Below are positions 45,200 through 55,668 of a stretch of DNA of 64,000 nt, piece after piece. The translations under genes were made by a program, and so were the position numbers. The DNA lies in NCBI GenBank assembly GCA_038496445.1, contig JALMLS010000385.1, positions 186,001 through 250,000 of the forward strand. Reading direction: 5' to 3'. This stretch comes from Trichosphaerium sp. ATCC 40318 (taxonomy: Eukaryota > Discosea > Flabellinia > Trichosidae). A model generated the notes under the pieces. The model was not told where the DNA came from, did no database searches, and saw only the letters and a program-made list of their open reading frames with translations. How positions within the stretch are numbered: the stretch's first letter is position 1; each line of letters starts with the position of its first letter.

Positions 45200-46449
45200 A
45201 TGTTACAATATCTAAGCCAACTTTACAAGAAGATAACTCAGAACAACGCCAAAACACTAGGTAAAATGCCATTTTAACGTTTAGTAGCTGCGTGTCTAAA
45301 CAAAAAACCATTAGAAGATGAGATACATGCCTCACAATCGTATTCTTGCCATCTATTACACCTACCACTTGAGTTACAGTTTGATATTATCGATTTAGAC
45401 TCTAAACTGTACATAAAGTGGCCTCTCTTATGTAAGCAAGCAGCTGTGACAACAAGATTTGATTTTGAGTTAAACAAACATGGGAAATGGAATAAGATTG
45501 ATACTGAGAACTACCACAAGGATATATCCGAATTAGAATGTTTTAAGGAACACTCAGATATTACGGTAAATACATAAAACTCATTTAAATCCACTTTTAT
45601 TTAAACAGTTATTCACAGGTTACTGCTCAGTTTCAGCACGGATGTTATGATGGTGAGTACAAGAAATGGTATTGCGCTGGTTTCTTCTGTAAAGCAAGTC
45701 ATAATTGCCAAAGGCTCCACAGGTCAGACCACAAGCGCCTTCATATTTGGTATTCTCAATGCCTTAAGTCTCTTGATTGGTCTTATGATGAAAAACTATG
45801 GGAATATTATAAGGATGGACAATTAGAAGAGAAGAGGTACTATGTTAATGGTAAACTACAAGGTGAATTCAAAAGTTGGCACATCAATGATCAAGTAAGG
45901 GAGAAATGTTATTATATAAATGGTAAACGACAAGGTGAGTACAATATGTGGTATCTTGATGGTCAGTTGTCAATGCAGTGTTATTATAAGGATGGTAAAC
46001 TAAACGGCAAATACAGAAATTGGTATAAGAATGGACAACTGTACATAGAGAGCACTTACGTCAATCATAAACTTGAAGGAGATTTCATAGAGTGGCATAA
46101 CAACGGACAAATGAGAGAGAAGTATTGTTGCACCAATAATAGACGTGAAGGAGAGTATAGAAATTGGTATTACAATGGCCAATTAAGCAAGCAAGCTATT
46201 TATGTTAACAACAAAAAGAAAGGAGAAGAAAAAACCTGGTATGACAATGGTCAAATCAGAAGTATCCACCAAATTGGTAGGTTTGCTACAGAGTGCAAAG
46301 AATGGCAAAGAGGAGAATTAATTCACTACACCAACCATGTTGTGGGTCCTCGACTTGTTGTGCTTTTATGTGTGACTGTTTTTCCATCAGTTGTGATACT
46401 GATAATTGCAGTGTTATATGCTGGTTTTTATGGCAATGACCGATTATAA
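45200..46449 (+). CDS. MORN/YwqK-like repeat protein with F-box-like start and C-terminal membrane segment (paralogue 2)
   Basis: ATG 45200 (MLQYLSQLYKKITQNNAKTL) splices via a 55-nt intron to LHLPLELQFDIIDLDSKLYI and KWPLLCKQAAVTTRFDFELN, clearly homologous to paralogue 1 at 29.3 kb. A second intron follows DIT. Then come about nine MORN-like units (VNGKLQGEFKSWHINDQV, KDGKLNGKYRNWYKNGQL). Unlike its relatives it ends in a strongly hydrophobic stretch (LVVLLCVTVFPSVVILIIAV) and GFYGNDRL, so it is probably tail-anchored with the repeats in the cytoplasm. The stop is at 46447-46449. Function is unknown; the F-box-like reading is tentative. Confidence 0.72.
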
Positions 46450-47638
46450 TTCTGTTTGGAAGAAAGATGATGTTGTACCAATTGTAATATGCAAAAAAAA
46501 TTCTTTTACACTGCATCACAATGATATTGTTAGGGTTGATGTTGATATAAAGTAGGTCTAAAGGAAGCGTAAAAACCGAGTTTTGGAGTAAAGGACCAGA
46601 GCGTCTTTAATTTTTTTATTGTTTCTCTCAGTCACCAAAACCACGGATAACATTGTATCCAACACGATGCTTACTAAAATGTCGAAAAAGTCGACAAAAT
46701 GTTGAAGTGATATTGAACTGTTAGCCACAAAGAGAGACAACTGGGTTATAGCGCTCAGTTGCTGCTAGGCTCTGCCCCCAACCACCCCTTACTTACTATT
46801 ATTTCAACTGGGAGTGTAATATCCAAATCTAGATTGGGAAAACAAAAATTATTGGGAAGACAAAACAAACTAGCATGGTCCTTGTGTACTAATAAAGGAA
46901 TTGCAATAGTCATTGGTGACAATAAACTCTAATATAGCAGCATTTATCAGTAGGTGGACGTTTATTCATGGTATGTTTGGAGTATCTATACTTGTGGTCA
47001 TAAATACATCATTTCTCTTGCAACGTTTGTGGCGATTTGGTGAATTCTTGGGTTTGGTTAGGTACCAAACTTACTACAGGTATGTAAAATTACATAAAAG
47101 GAAAATATACGAACTGAGTTCCAGCAAACAGTCGTGTTGGGCAGTAAATGCGCTGTACTTTGGCTAGCAAAAACATTCGGATTGGCTATCCACCATATTG
47201 TCTTTGCTTGATTCTAGTCCATATAAGAAACTATAAAGTATCCACACATCCGCTGGAAAGGCTTGGTTAATTTAGTTTAATGCCAACCTTGCTACCAGAG
47301 CAAAGTTGAGGCTGAGCGCTAGTAAGGCTGTACACTAAGGTCGTGTTAAAAAAAAGTCTCAGATGTTGTGAGGATGTAAAGAAATGGTGTTAAGACAGTA
47401 ATAAGGATGCAATTTGTGCCGTTTTGTCTCACCGTAAAAGCGAGAAGAATATCGAATAAACCAAGAAATTTTTTTTCAAATACGAATTTTGCAATTTATC
47501 CGTTTGGAAGTTCGCTAGATTAAGGATCCTCAGATTTTTAACAGTGACTATTTATTTTTTTCTACAAATCTTTGTACAACTTTAACCGGTATTTTCGAAA
47601 TTAATTAAAGAGTGAGGCTCACTGATTAAAGAAACTTT
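46450..47638. other. intergenic between convergent genes, nothing recognised
   Basis: About 1.2 kb of AT-rich sequence. An 84-codon frame at 46913-47167 lacks an ATG start and any family feature. No repeats or RNA genes are apparent. Confidence 0.4.
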
Positions 47639-48519
47639 TTATAAAGGAAATTCTTTAGCCTCATTCCACAACTCACCAAATTCCTTTTTCCATAATGTGA
47701 TCGTGTGTTTGGCTGTACTAACATTTAAGTTTTCAGCATGACATTTGTGCGCATGATTAGTGTAGTTATATGCGCCAGAGAGCACGCAAAAATCATCTAC
47801 TATCATGGCTTTTAGATGCATCAGGTGAAAGGGTTTACCCCAAACCTTGACTTCCACAGTTGGCTTTTTACAAAGGTCTTTGAAGTACTCTTTGTACTCT
47901 TCGTACTTGTTTTTTTTTGTGTGCCGGTTTTCTAGGTAAATTGTAGACCAGTCAAGGAGAATACGCATGTCGCAGTCTTTTTTGATCAAAGCGTCCCTTA
48001 TTTCTAGATCATTGAAGGTATACATGGCAATGTCAATTGTGTTTAGAGCTGCACAAATGACTTTTTTAATTATCGCACGTGGTGTGATGGTCGGATTATT
48101 TTTCCTGCGTTGTGAAAAATACGTGTAGTTTTTCTCTTTGAAACCTTGTGGAAACAACGCTGCTGTGATGCTTTCTTTGTTGAGAGAGAGCCTCCTTTTG
48201 CGTGGTCTTTTTGGCTTCATATTTCTTGGTTGTCGGCTTTGTTGTTGTTGTTTTGTAGGAGGTTTTGTCGGCTGTTTCTGGTAACTGTCTAAGTATGCTT
48301 GCGCTGCTTCACGTGTTGCAAATCTTTTGTAATCGGCTTTTGAATACCTAAGAACTTGTTTTTTACAGTCTTCACTATTTATTGTAAGCGTTTATCAATC
48401 ACATTATTGAAAAGATTAGTAATGTACTAGTTGTCGTATATTCCTGGTTGGCGACCAACTGCCACGGCGTAGAATTTTTTTTTTCGCTTGTTCCTTCGTT
48501 TAGATGTTATTTCGGCCAT
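47639..48519 (-). CDS. fusion of RNase H1-type hybrid-binding domain and PLD-family nuclease
   Basis: ATG 48517-48519 begins MAEITSKRRNKRKKKFYAVA. After one intron the frame reads VAVGRQPGIYDNYEDCKKQV and LRYSKADYKRFATREAAQAY. This is the RNase H1 N-terminal (viroplasmin-like) domain, which binds RNA/DNA hybrids: the FYAVxxGxxPGIY and FxxxxxAxxYL pattern is kept. A Gln/Pro/Lys linker leads to a single PLD-like domain: AALNTIDIAMYTFNDLEIRD, then HLMHLKAMIVDDFCVLSGAY (HxKxxxxD) and NYTNHAHKCHAENLNV. One HKD motif means it must dimerise to act, as in Nuc and mitochondrial PLD6. A nuclease directed to RNA/DNA hybrids is a sensible inference. The stop is at 47639-47641. There is no targeting signal besides the basic N-terminus. 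Confidence 0.8.
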
Positions 48520-48691
48520 ACAGTGTTTAGGATCTTAAATCTGTCTTCAATAATATAATCTTGACTGAGATAAAACAGGATATTATTGTGCGGTTGAAAC
48601 AATGTCAAAATGTCGCCCAAATTTTTGTTTTTCTTGCCAAAAGTCAACGTAATTAAGCTAACTTGAAGTTAAGGTTTGGAACACGGTCAAA

Positions 48692-49029
48692 ATGTCTCTG
48701 AGAGATCGATTTGGAGAACACCAAATATTTGTCATGCAAACTAAAGAATGTCAGTTGAAAGTACGCTACATGGGGAATTCTGTTTTTTCGAAAAACTCTT
48801 TGAAGTGGGTGGTTCGCAGCAATTGATGCTACCTCTAGTGCCTGGATTAAAGAAGGATGATATCTAGTTACGTTTGGACCCTGATAACATGCTCGCAATC
48901 AAGGGAGATACATCCTATAAAACTGCTGCGGACAACGGCGAAGTCATCAGAAGAAGATCGAAGATACTCTGGATCGTTGATGTTGGTTGTTTACAAGAGC
49001 ATATGGCTATTGTCAATTTATCATGCTAG
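48692..49029 (+). pseudogene. small heat-shock protein (Hsp20/alpha-crystallin) relic
   Basis: From ATG 48692 (MSLRDRFGEHQIFVMQTKEC) a 59-nt intron-like gap, or a frame change, leads to QLMLPLVPGLKKDDI, an in-frame TAG at 48865-48867, then LRLDPDNMLAIKGDTSY, GEVIRRRSKI and VDVGCLQEHMAIVNL. The order matches an alpha-crystallin domain: LPGxxKEDI, a strand, LxIxGE, RRxF, VDxxxIxAxxxNGxL. The TAG sits exactly where the family continues without a gap, and the C-terminal IxI motif is absent. I therefore read it as a decayed copy. The first 29 nt around its ATG recur in the BTB-like gene at 39824-39852. Confidence 0.5.
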
Positions 49030-49455
49030 GGTTTGTGCTTAATTTTTTCTTTAGAAAAACCCAATAAAATTATTTATAAATGTTACCATCGCAAAACTTA
49101 CGGCTTTAATACTCATACATAAACTACCAGAAATACATGATAACGTTACGCCTTTCTTTGAGATCGTTGTAGGCATTAGACTTACACATAACCAAAGCGT
49201 GAGAACTTGATAACTATTGATTAATTCTAATCCACTTTTGGTAAAATTTTTTATTAATTGGATAATGTGATAACCATGTAGCATTAACCATAAACAAACT
49301 TCATCAAAAAAATCACAATAGTAGTATTTAAGTTACAATGTTTAAGATTTTTACATACGAGAGTAAGTTTTTTTTTTGGAGAAGTAAATAAGTGGGGTGG
49401 AAAGATGTCATGTGTGGTTACCACCTTTTTTTTTTTTGGAGGGTTTTTTGTTTAT
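49030..49455. other. intergenic with poly-T tracts
   Basis: Between the Hsp20 relic and the 3' end of the mucin-like gene. It has two long T runs (near 49371 and 49429). A 77-codon minus-strand frame (49051-49284) is not supported by any feature. Confidence 0.35.
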
Positions 49456-52400
49456 CTATTTTTTAAACATTCTAAAATCTGGTGAAATACATTCTCCAAT
49501 GACTGCTAGCCAATCATTTGGAACTACAGGATATTCGAATTCTTGACCAGGTAATGCAAGTGATAACCAACCACTTAAAAAAAAGTGAGAATAAGAAAAA
49601 AATAAGAAATATTTCTTTCTTACCGTAGTTGGAATTCCGCACTGTTTGGTGCGACGTCAATAATCAAAGTTTCACCAGAAAGATCGGATTCACCTCTGAC
49701 TTGGTATATTTGAACTCCGTATACAAAAAATCCACTTCCTCTATCAGTTGTCTGGAAACGACTAGGTCCACTTCTTACAACATTGCTAAAGGAGTAAAAA
49801 ATCAGTATGAAAAATAAGAAAAGTTGACAATCGTCCACTCAAGTTTTATGATCTTTTCTAATAATAATACCCAAGCAGTTTATAGTATAAACATTAACGA
49901 AAGTCTGGGTTGATTTTGGAGCGAATTGGAGATCAAGAGTTTCAGATTTTTGAAAAAAGAAACAACTTATTGTAAAATACTTACTCATAAGTAATATCGA
50001 CTTGTAAGAAATCCCGTGAAGGTATTTCTGTACCAGTATCAATACCGCCGAAAATACGTCCAAATATACGCAATTTTTGTAAATCGGTATCAATTGTAAC
50101 AAATAAACCACCAGAAGAAGCACAATCGAAAGTGACAACCTACAATAAAAGTCAAAACTAGTAAAGAAAAAGAAAAAGAAGAGAAAACCGTTACAAAATC
50201 ATTTGCGTACAGTGCTTTGTCCTTCAAGCATATCCATCCTCAAGCAATAAGCTGGAGGTGCTTCAACAGCATCTGGATGATTCAATAAACGGAAGGTACC
50301 ACGAATAGCTCCGTCAGTGCTGTTAAAAGCAGGACAAGCAGAAGTTGGTGAAACTCTTGTTCCAGGTGTCAGAATCGTTGTTGGCGTTACCACAGTAGCT
50401 GGAGAAAAGAAAGTTGTTGAAGGTGACTCTCTTGTTGATGGAGTCAAAACAGTTGAAGGTGTGATCACAGTAGCTGGAGAAAAGAACGTTGTTGAAGGTG
50501 ACTCTCTTGTCGATGGAGTCAAAACGGTTGAAGGTGTAATCACAGTAGCTGGAGAAAAGAACGTCGTTGAAGGTGACTCTCTTGTCGATGGAGTCAAAAC
50601 AGTTGAAGGTGTTTCTACTGTAGCAGGAGAGAAGAAAGTTGAATCTCCTGTTGCTTGCAACGTTGAAGGGGTCAATACAGTCGATGGTGTGATCACTGTA
50701 GCAGGCGCGAAGAAAGTGCTTGATGGCGTCTGGCTTGTTGATGGTGTCAAAACTGTAGATGGCGTGACAACAGTTGCAGGCGAGAAGAACGTTGTTGAAT
50801 CAGAAGGCGTCTGTAACGTTGATGGCGTCAATACTGTTGAAGGTGTTATTACTGTAGCTGGAGCAAAGAACGTCGTTGATGGCATCTGTCTCGTTGCTGG
50901 CGTCAATACAGTCGATGGTGTGATCACAGTCGCAGGCGAGAAGAATGTTGTCGCTGGTGATTGTCTTGTCGATGGCGTCAATACTGTTGAAGGTGTAATC
51001 ACAGTAGCAGGAGCAAAGAATGTTGTTGAAGGCATCTGTCTTGTTGCTGGAGTCAAAACGGTAGATGGCGTGATAACAGTAGCAGGTGAGAAGAAAGTTG
51101 TGACAGGTGTATTGAGTGACGTAGGCGTTCTAATAGTAGAAGGTGTAATGAATGTCACTGGTGTAAGTGGGAACGTTGGTGATTCTGTAGGTGCTTCTGT
51201 AGAATCTACTGGCGCTTCCGTAGGAGCTTCTGTAGGAGCATCTGTAGGACCATCTACTGGTGCATTTGTTGGTGCCAATGTAGGTGCGTCTGTTGGAGCA
51301 TCTGTTGGAGCATCTGTAGGACCATCTACTGGTGCATTTGTTGGAGCCAATGTAGGGGCTTCAGTTGGGGCATCTGTACCGAAAGGAGCAGCTATTGGGT
51401 TAGGATCAACTGTAGGAGGAACAATGGTTGTTGGTGGGTTTGTAGTTGGTTGCATTGTAGGTACTACAAACGTTGTTGGCACCCTCATAGTTGTTGGTGT
51501 TCCTCTTGTCGGTGGTAATGTTGGTGGCTCAGTTGTAGGTGGGTTTGTCGTAGGTTGCATTGTAGGCATTACAAACGTTGTTGGTACCCTCATTGTTGTT
51601 GGTGTTCCTCTTGTTGGTGGCAATGTTGGTGGTTCAGTTGTAGGTGGGTTTGTAGTTGGAGGGAGCGTTGTTGGAGGAAGTGTTGTTGGTGGACGTGTTG
51701 TTGGTGGGTTTGTAGTTGGTTGCATCGTAGGCATTACAAACGTTGTAGGTACCCTCATCGTAGTTGGTGTTCCTCTTGTAGGTGCTACCGTTGGCGCCAT
51801 CGTTGTAGGTGGGTTTGTCGTTGGAGGGAGCGTTGTTGGAGGGAGGGTAGTTGGAGGACGTGTCGTTGGTGGATTAGTCGTAGGTTGCATTGTAGGCATT
51901 ACAAACGTTGTTGGCACCCTCATAGTTGTTGGTGTTCCACGCGTAGGTGCTACCGTTGGTGCCATTGTTGTTGGTGGGTTTGTAGTTGGTGGTAACGTAG
52001 TTGGTGGAAGTGTAGTTGGTGGGAGCGTAGTAGGTTGCGCTGTTGGAGGCTGTGTAGTTGGTGGACGCGTTGTTGGTGGGTTCGTACTTGGTGGAATAGT
52101 AGTTGGTGGGAGCGTAGTAGGAGCAACTGTTGGTGGTACTGTTGTTGGTGGGAGCGTAGTAGGAGCAACTGTTGGTGGTACTGTTGTAGGTGGGTTTGTG
52201 GTCGGTGGTCGCGTAGTTGGTGGGTTTGTAGTTGGTTGCATTGTAGGCATTACAAACGTCGTTGGTACCCTCATCGTCGTTGGTGTTCTGCTTGTAGTTG
52301 GTGTTCTAAGAGTTGTTGGTGTACGCATTGTTGTAGGCGTCCTGAAAGTCGTTGGGACTACAACAGGTGAAAACACAGTAGGTGGTTGTGTTGTAGGTGG

Positions 52401-55066
52401 AACTACTGGCGCTGCAGTCGTTGGAGGAAGTGTTGTTGGTGGCAATGTAGTAGGGGCAACCGTTGGTGGAACAGTAGTTGGTGGGAGCGTTGTAGGCTGC
52501 ACAGTTGGAGGGAGTGTTGTTGGTGGGCGCGTAGTTGGTGGACGCGTAGTTGGAGCAGCTGTTGGTGGAACTGTTGTAGGTGAGTTTGTAGTTGGAGGAA
52601 GTGTAGTTGGAGGGAGCGTCGTTGGAGGAAGTGTAGTAGGAGCAACTGTCGGTGGTACTGTTGTAGGTGGGTTTGTGGTCGGTGGTCGTGTAGTTGGAGG
52701 TCCAGTAGTTGGAGGTTCAGTAGTAGGAGCAGCTGTCGGTGGTACTGTTGTAGGTGGGTTTGTAGTCGGTGGTCGTGTAGTTGGAGGTCCAGTAGTTGGA
52801 GGTCCAGTAGTAGGAGGCTCGGTAGTAGGAGCAGCTGTTGGTGGTACTGTTGTAGGTGGCAGCGTCGTAGGCGGTAACGTAGTTGGAGGGCCAGTGGTAG
52901 GCGGTGTTGTTATTGGTGGGAGTGTTGATGGCGGAACAGTAGGCGCTGCAGTTGTTGGTGGGAGGGTTGTTGGTGCATCTTGGATTACTAGGAATGAAGA
53001 TAGAACTGGAGGTTCGCAAAATTCAATAGAGCCAGCTCTGTTGAGATATGTTAGGCTTTGGGATTTTTATGCTTATTTGCTTAGTAGATACGTACGTAGG
53101 TCCACGGGCTGTAGATATATAACGCTGGCCACTTCCGAAATTAAACACAGTAGCTGCTAGATTATCTACTGAACCAGGAGCTACGAAAATAGTGAGTCAG
53201 GTAACGTAATAAAAGAATAGAAATGTTTGTTCGAAAAAAACCGAAAGAAACAAGAAAAGCTGATTTGACATTCTCTTACCATTTAATACAACATCGAAAG
53301 TGCATGCTACGGATTCACCTTCACCCAATGTTGCTTGCGCAATAAAGGACCCACCGATAGCAGCTGGGAAACCCTTGATGAAGAATGAGATGAAGAATGA
53401 TATAAAGAAGAAATAATTATTTGATTACTTACATCCGCGCCTACACAACTAGGACTGTTGCTGTCTATGGCACCAACATCTTCAGGGAAAGCGAAAGATA
53501 TGCTCAATCCCTCTGTACTAGCTGGTAAAGATTCATAGTTCATACATGAAATACCGATCGTAATTCGATCACCTGTTGAGATTTTTTTATGTTAGTTTTC
53601 AGAGAGCTCCGTAATAAAAAAAATTGAATACCAGTCCAAAACAAGAAGGCTTTTTTACGCTAATTGCCAATAGGTTTTTTTGATTTAGTTAGATTTTTGT
53701 TTTAATGACATACCCACGTTATAATTCGTTGCATTGGGAGTGATTGTATGCCAGCAATCAGCACTAGGACTCCAACAAATAAAGTCTATGTTGACATCTA
53801 CTGCAGGCGCCAAACCATCTATTAATACTTGTACACCAGTTACAAAAGCATACGCAGCGGCGGGACCTAAGCAGAAAATTAGGCATAAAGGAAAAAAGAG
53901 AAAAATCACGTGATAATAAAACAACACGCCAAAAAACAACAAAACTTTGTAATAAAGAAAAGTAAAAATACATTTGTCAAACAAAGTTTCTTTAAAGAAT
54001 CACGTGCCCTCAAACGGTAAACATAAAGAAATGCCGGGTGGGGCTACTCTTTCAGGATTAAAGAACGTTGACGTAAAAGCGCCTAACAAGGTATCCGTAG
54101 TGATGCTGATACTGTTATTCTGGTCCGAGTTGATTACAAATATATTCCAGCAATCTAAAGGTTACCATTAGTTTTTGCGTTTGATAAAAAAATGAAATGG
54201 TAATTGATTCAATACTTTATAAAAAAAAAGATGGAAGCGTCTATTTGCGTTTAAGACTAGTTTTACGTCCAGACGTGAAAAAACAAAAAAGTTATGAGTG
54301 CACAAATAAATCTGGAGATAACAAAGAGAGTAGTGTATAAAAATCAAAAAGAGGATATATACGGGTTTAACCACGTGATAAAAGGGCCGAGAATCATTTT
54401 AAAAAAAAATGCAAGGATATCTGTCCGTTTTATCTCAAGGCCCTAAAAGGTAGTCTATGAAAACTACCTCTTCTAGGTCCCTTTAACACGTGCGATTTTG
54501 ATTACCAATAAGCGTTCACGGCGATCTCAAATGACGAGATTTTAAACACTTTACTGCTTTCAAAGGTAATGTTCTCGCTCACAGGTTCAAAAAAAAGACA
54601 TTACCACGCTACGAGAGTAGCAACGGCAACAAGAAAAAGAGTTTAAAGAAAGAAAAAAAAAAGTCGCGAAAAAAAAAAAAATATCTAAGCCAAGATTGTA
54701 CTTACCGCAACCTTCTGCGCCAAGGTTTAGTGGAGGAAATATATCACCACCGTTTGGGCCTGTATATTCCAATAGACAATCACCCATCAACTGAACGTCC
54801 GAATTTAAAGAGAACCTGCCCTGAGGGGAGATTACGCAAGCAATACGCGTTTCATCAAGATTGGCGCTTTCAAGTATTGCAGTTAACCTTCTCTCGGATC
54901 CAATGAATGTGCCGTTACTGATTACAGTAGTGCTTACAACATTATTGTCTGGTGTTGCGCGGCTTACTTGAAAGTCTGTAAGAAAGTCTAAGAGTGGTGG
55001 TATTGTCTGTGAAAACACCACTGTAGGTATCAACACAATAGCGAGAAAGAGTATGAACGTCTTCAT
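49456..55066 (-). CDS. giant secreted Thr/Pro-rich mucin-like protein
   Basis: Read on the minus strand from ATG 55064-55066 with a signal peptide (MKTFILFLAIVLIPTVVFSQ). Several N-terminal beta-rich exons follow: VSTTVISNGTFIGSERRLTA, PPLNLGAEGCG, FVTGVQVLIDGLAPAVDVNI, DRITIGISCMNYESLPASTE, GSFIAQATLGEGESVACTFD. Then comes an exon of about 2.8 kb that is almost only Thr, Pro, Ser, Val and Ala (PPTTLPPTTNPPTT; TPTTMRVPTTFVMPTMQPTT; TFFSPATVITPSTVLTP), a rod expected to be densely O-glycosylated. C-terminal exons (CPAFNSTDGAIRGTFRLLNH, SGGLFVTIDTDLQKLRIFGR, PGQEFEYPVVPNDWLAVIGE) end at TAG 49456-49458. Total is near 1,500 residues. There is no membrane anchor at the end, so it may be a cell-coat or matrix protein. 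Intron joins in the N-terminal part are less certain. Confidence 0.8.
50340..52985 (-). repeat. tandem coding repeats of the mucin-like gene
   Basis: Four blocks, from the protein C-terminal side leftwards to rightwards on the plus strand. 50340-51120: about ten units of roughly 75 bp coding TTFFSPATVITPSTVLTPST-like repeats. 51160-51380: TDAPTDAPTLAPTNAPV-type units. 51420-52370: longer units coding RGTPTTMRVPTTFVMPTMQ plus (PPTT)n. 52380-52985: almost pure (PPTT)n/(APTT)n. Third codon positions vary, so the array is old enough to have diverged at the DNA level while keeping the protein pattern. The complementary strand stays open because Thr/Pro codons read as Val/Gly. Confidence 0.9.
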
Positions 55067-55668
55067 AGTCTGTTGTTTTAGCGCCTATTCTTTTTCTCTC
55101 GTATCTCGAGCTGTATTCGGCTCGCAATGTTGCGCTTTTGATTAGCTTTGTTGACGGATAGCCTTGTCAAGATTATTCCAGGTTGAAAGTGAATTATAGA
55201 AGAGTGTGAATCACTACAATAGTACTATAGTGAAAAAAAAAAAGAGATAATAAACATACTAATCTCTTCATACACGTGCGTGTCAAGCGACAATAAGCAT
55301 AAATAGCAAAAATGGCAACGCGACAATAAAAGTAAGAAAATAAATAATAAAGGATAAGGGTTGGATTTATTTACAGAGTGTTAAAGCGTTATTTACTTCG
55401 TAATGGAAAGCAAAAGCCTTTTAGATAAAAAAAAACAGATGGCTCAAAAAACCAGCAAAAAAACGTCTCACAAAGAGACATCACGTTGCTGCAGAATCGC
55501 CCAAAGATAAGCTCCCAAAATGAGCGTATTAATAAATAGAGTTACAGGCCAAAGTGTCAAGCGCGGGAGTTTTTTTCCTTTAAGGCAAGGTTTACTTAAA
55601 ACCAAGCCAAATCTCGGAAGCTTGATCGTAAATATCAAAAAGATTAAAACTCCCGCTTAAAAAGGACA
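55067..55668. other. intergenic, upstream of the mucin-like gene
   Basis: Between the start of the mucin-like gene and the 3' end of the third MORN-like gene, both on the minus strand. It holds A-rich runs and one CACGTG near 55275. No coding frame is supported. Confidence 0.4.

Noticed and set aside
45087-45368. 93-codon minus-strand frame
   Set aside because: It overlaps the first exons of the second MORN-like gene, which are supported by homology to the paralogues; no family feature is seen in the minus frame.
46913-47167. 84-codon plus-strand hydrophobic frame
   Set aside because: No ATG at its start, no splice partner and no family resemblance.
50340-52985. CRISPR-like or satellite array
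   Set aside because: The repeat units are coding, in frame over the whole length, with third-position variation, inside a spliced eukaryotic gene.
50317-53160. A 947-codon plus-strand open frame rich in Val/Gly
   Set aside because: It is the complement of the Thr/Pro repeat exon. Thr/Pro codons cannot easily give stops on the other strand. The minus-strand reading has a signal peptide, flanking domains and splice sites.
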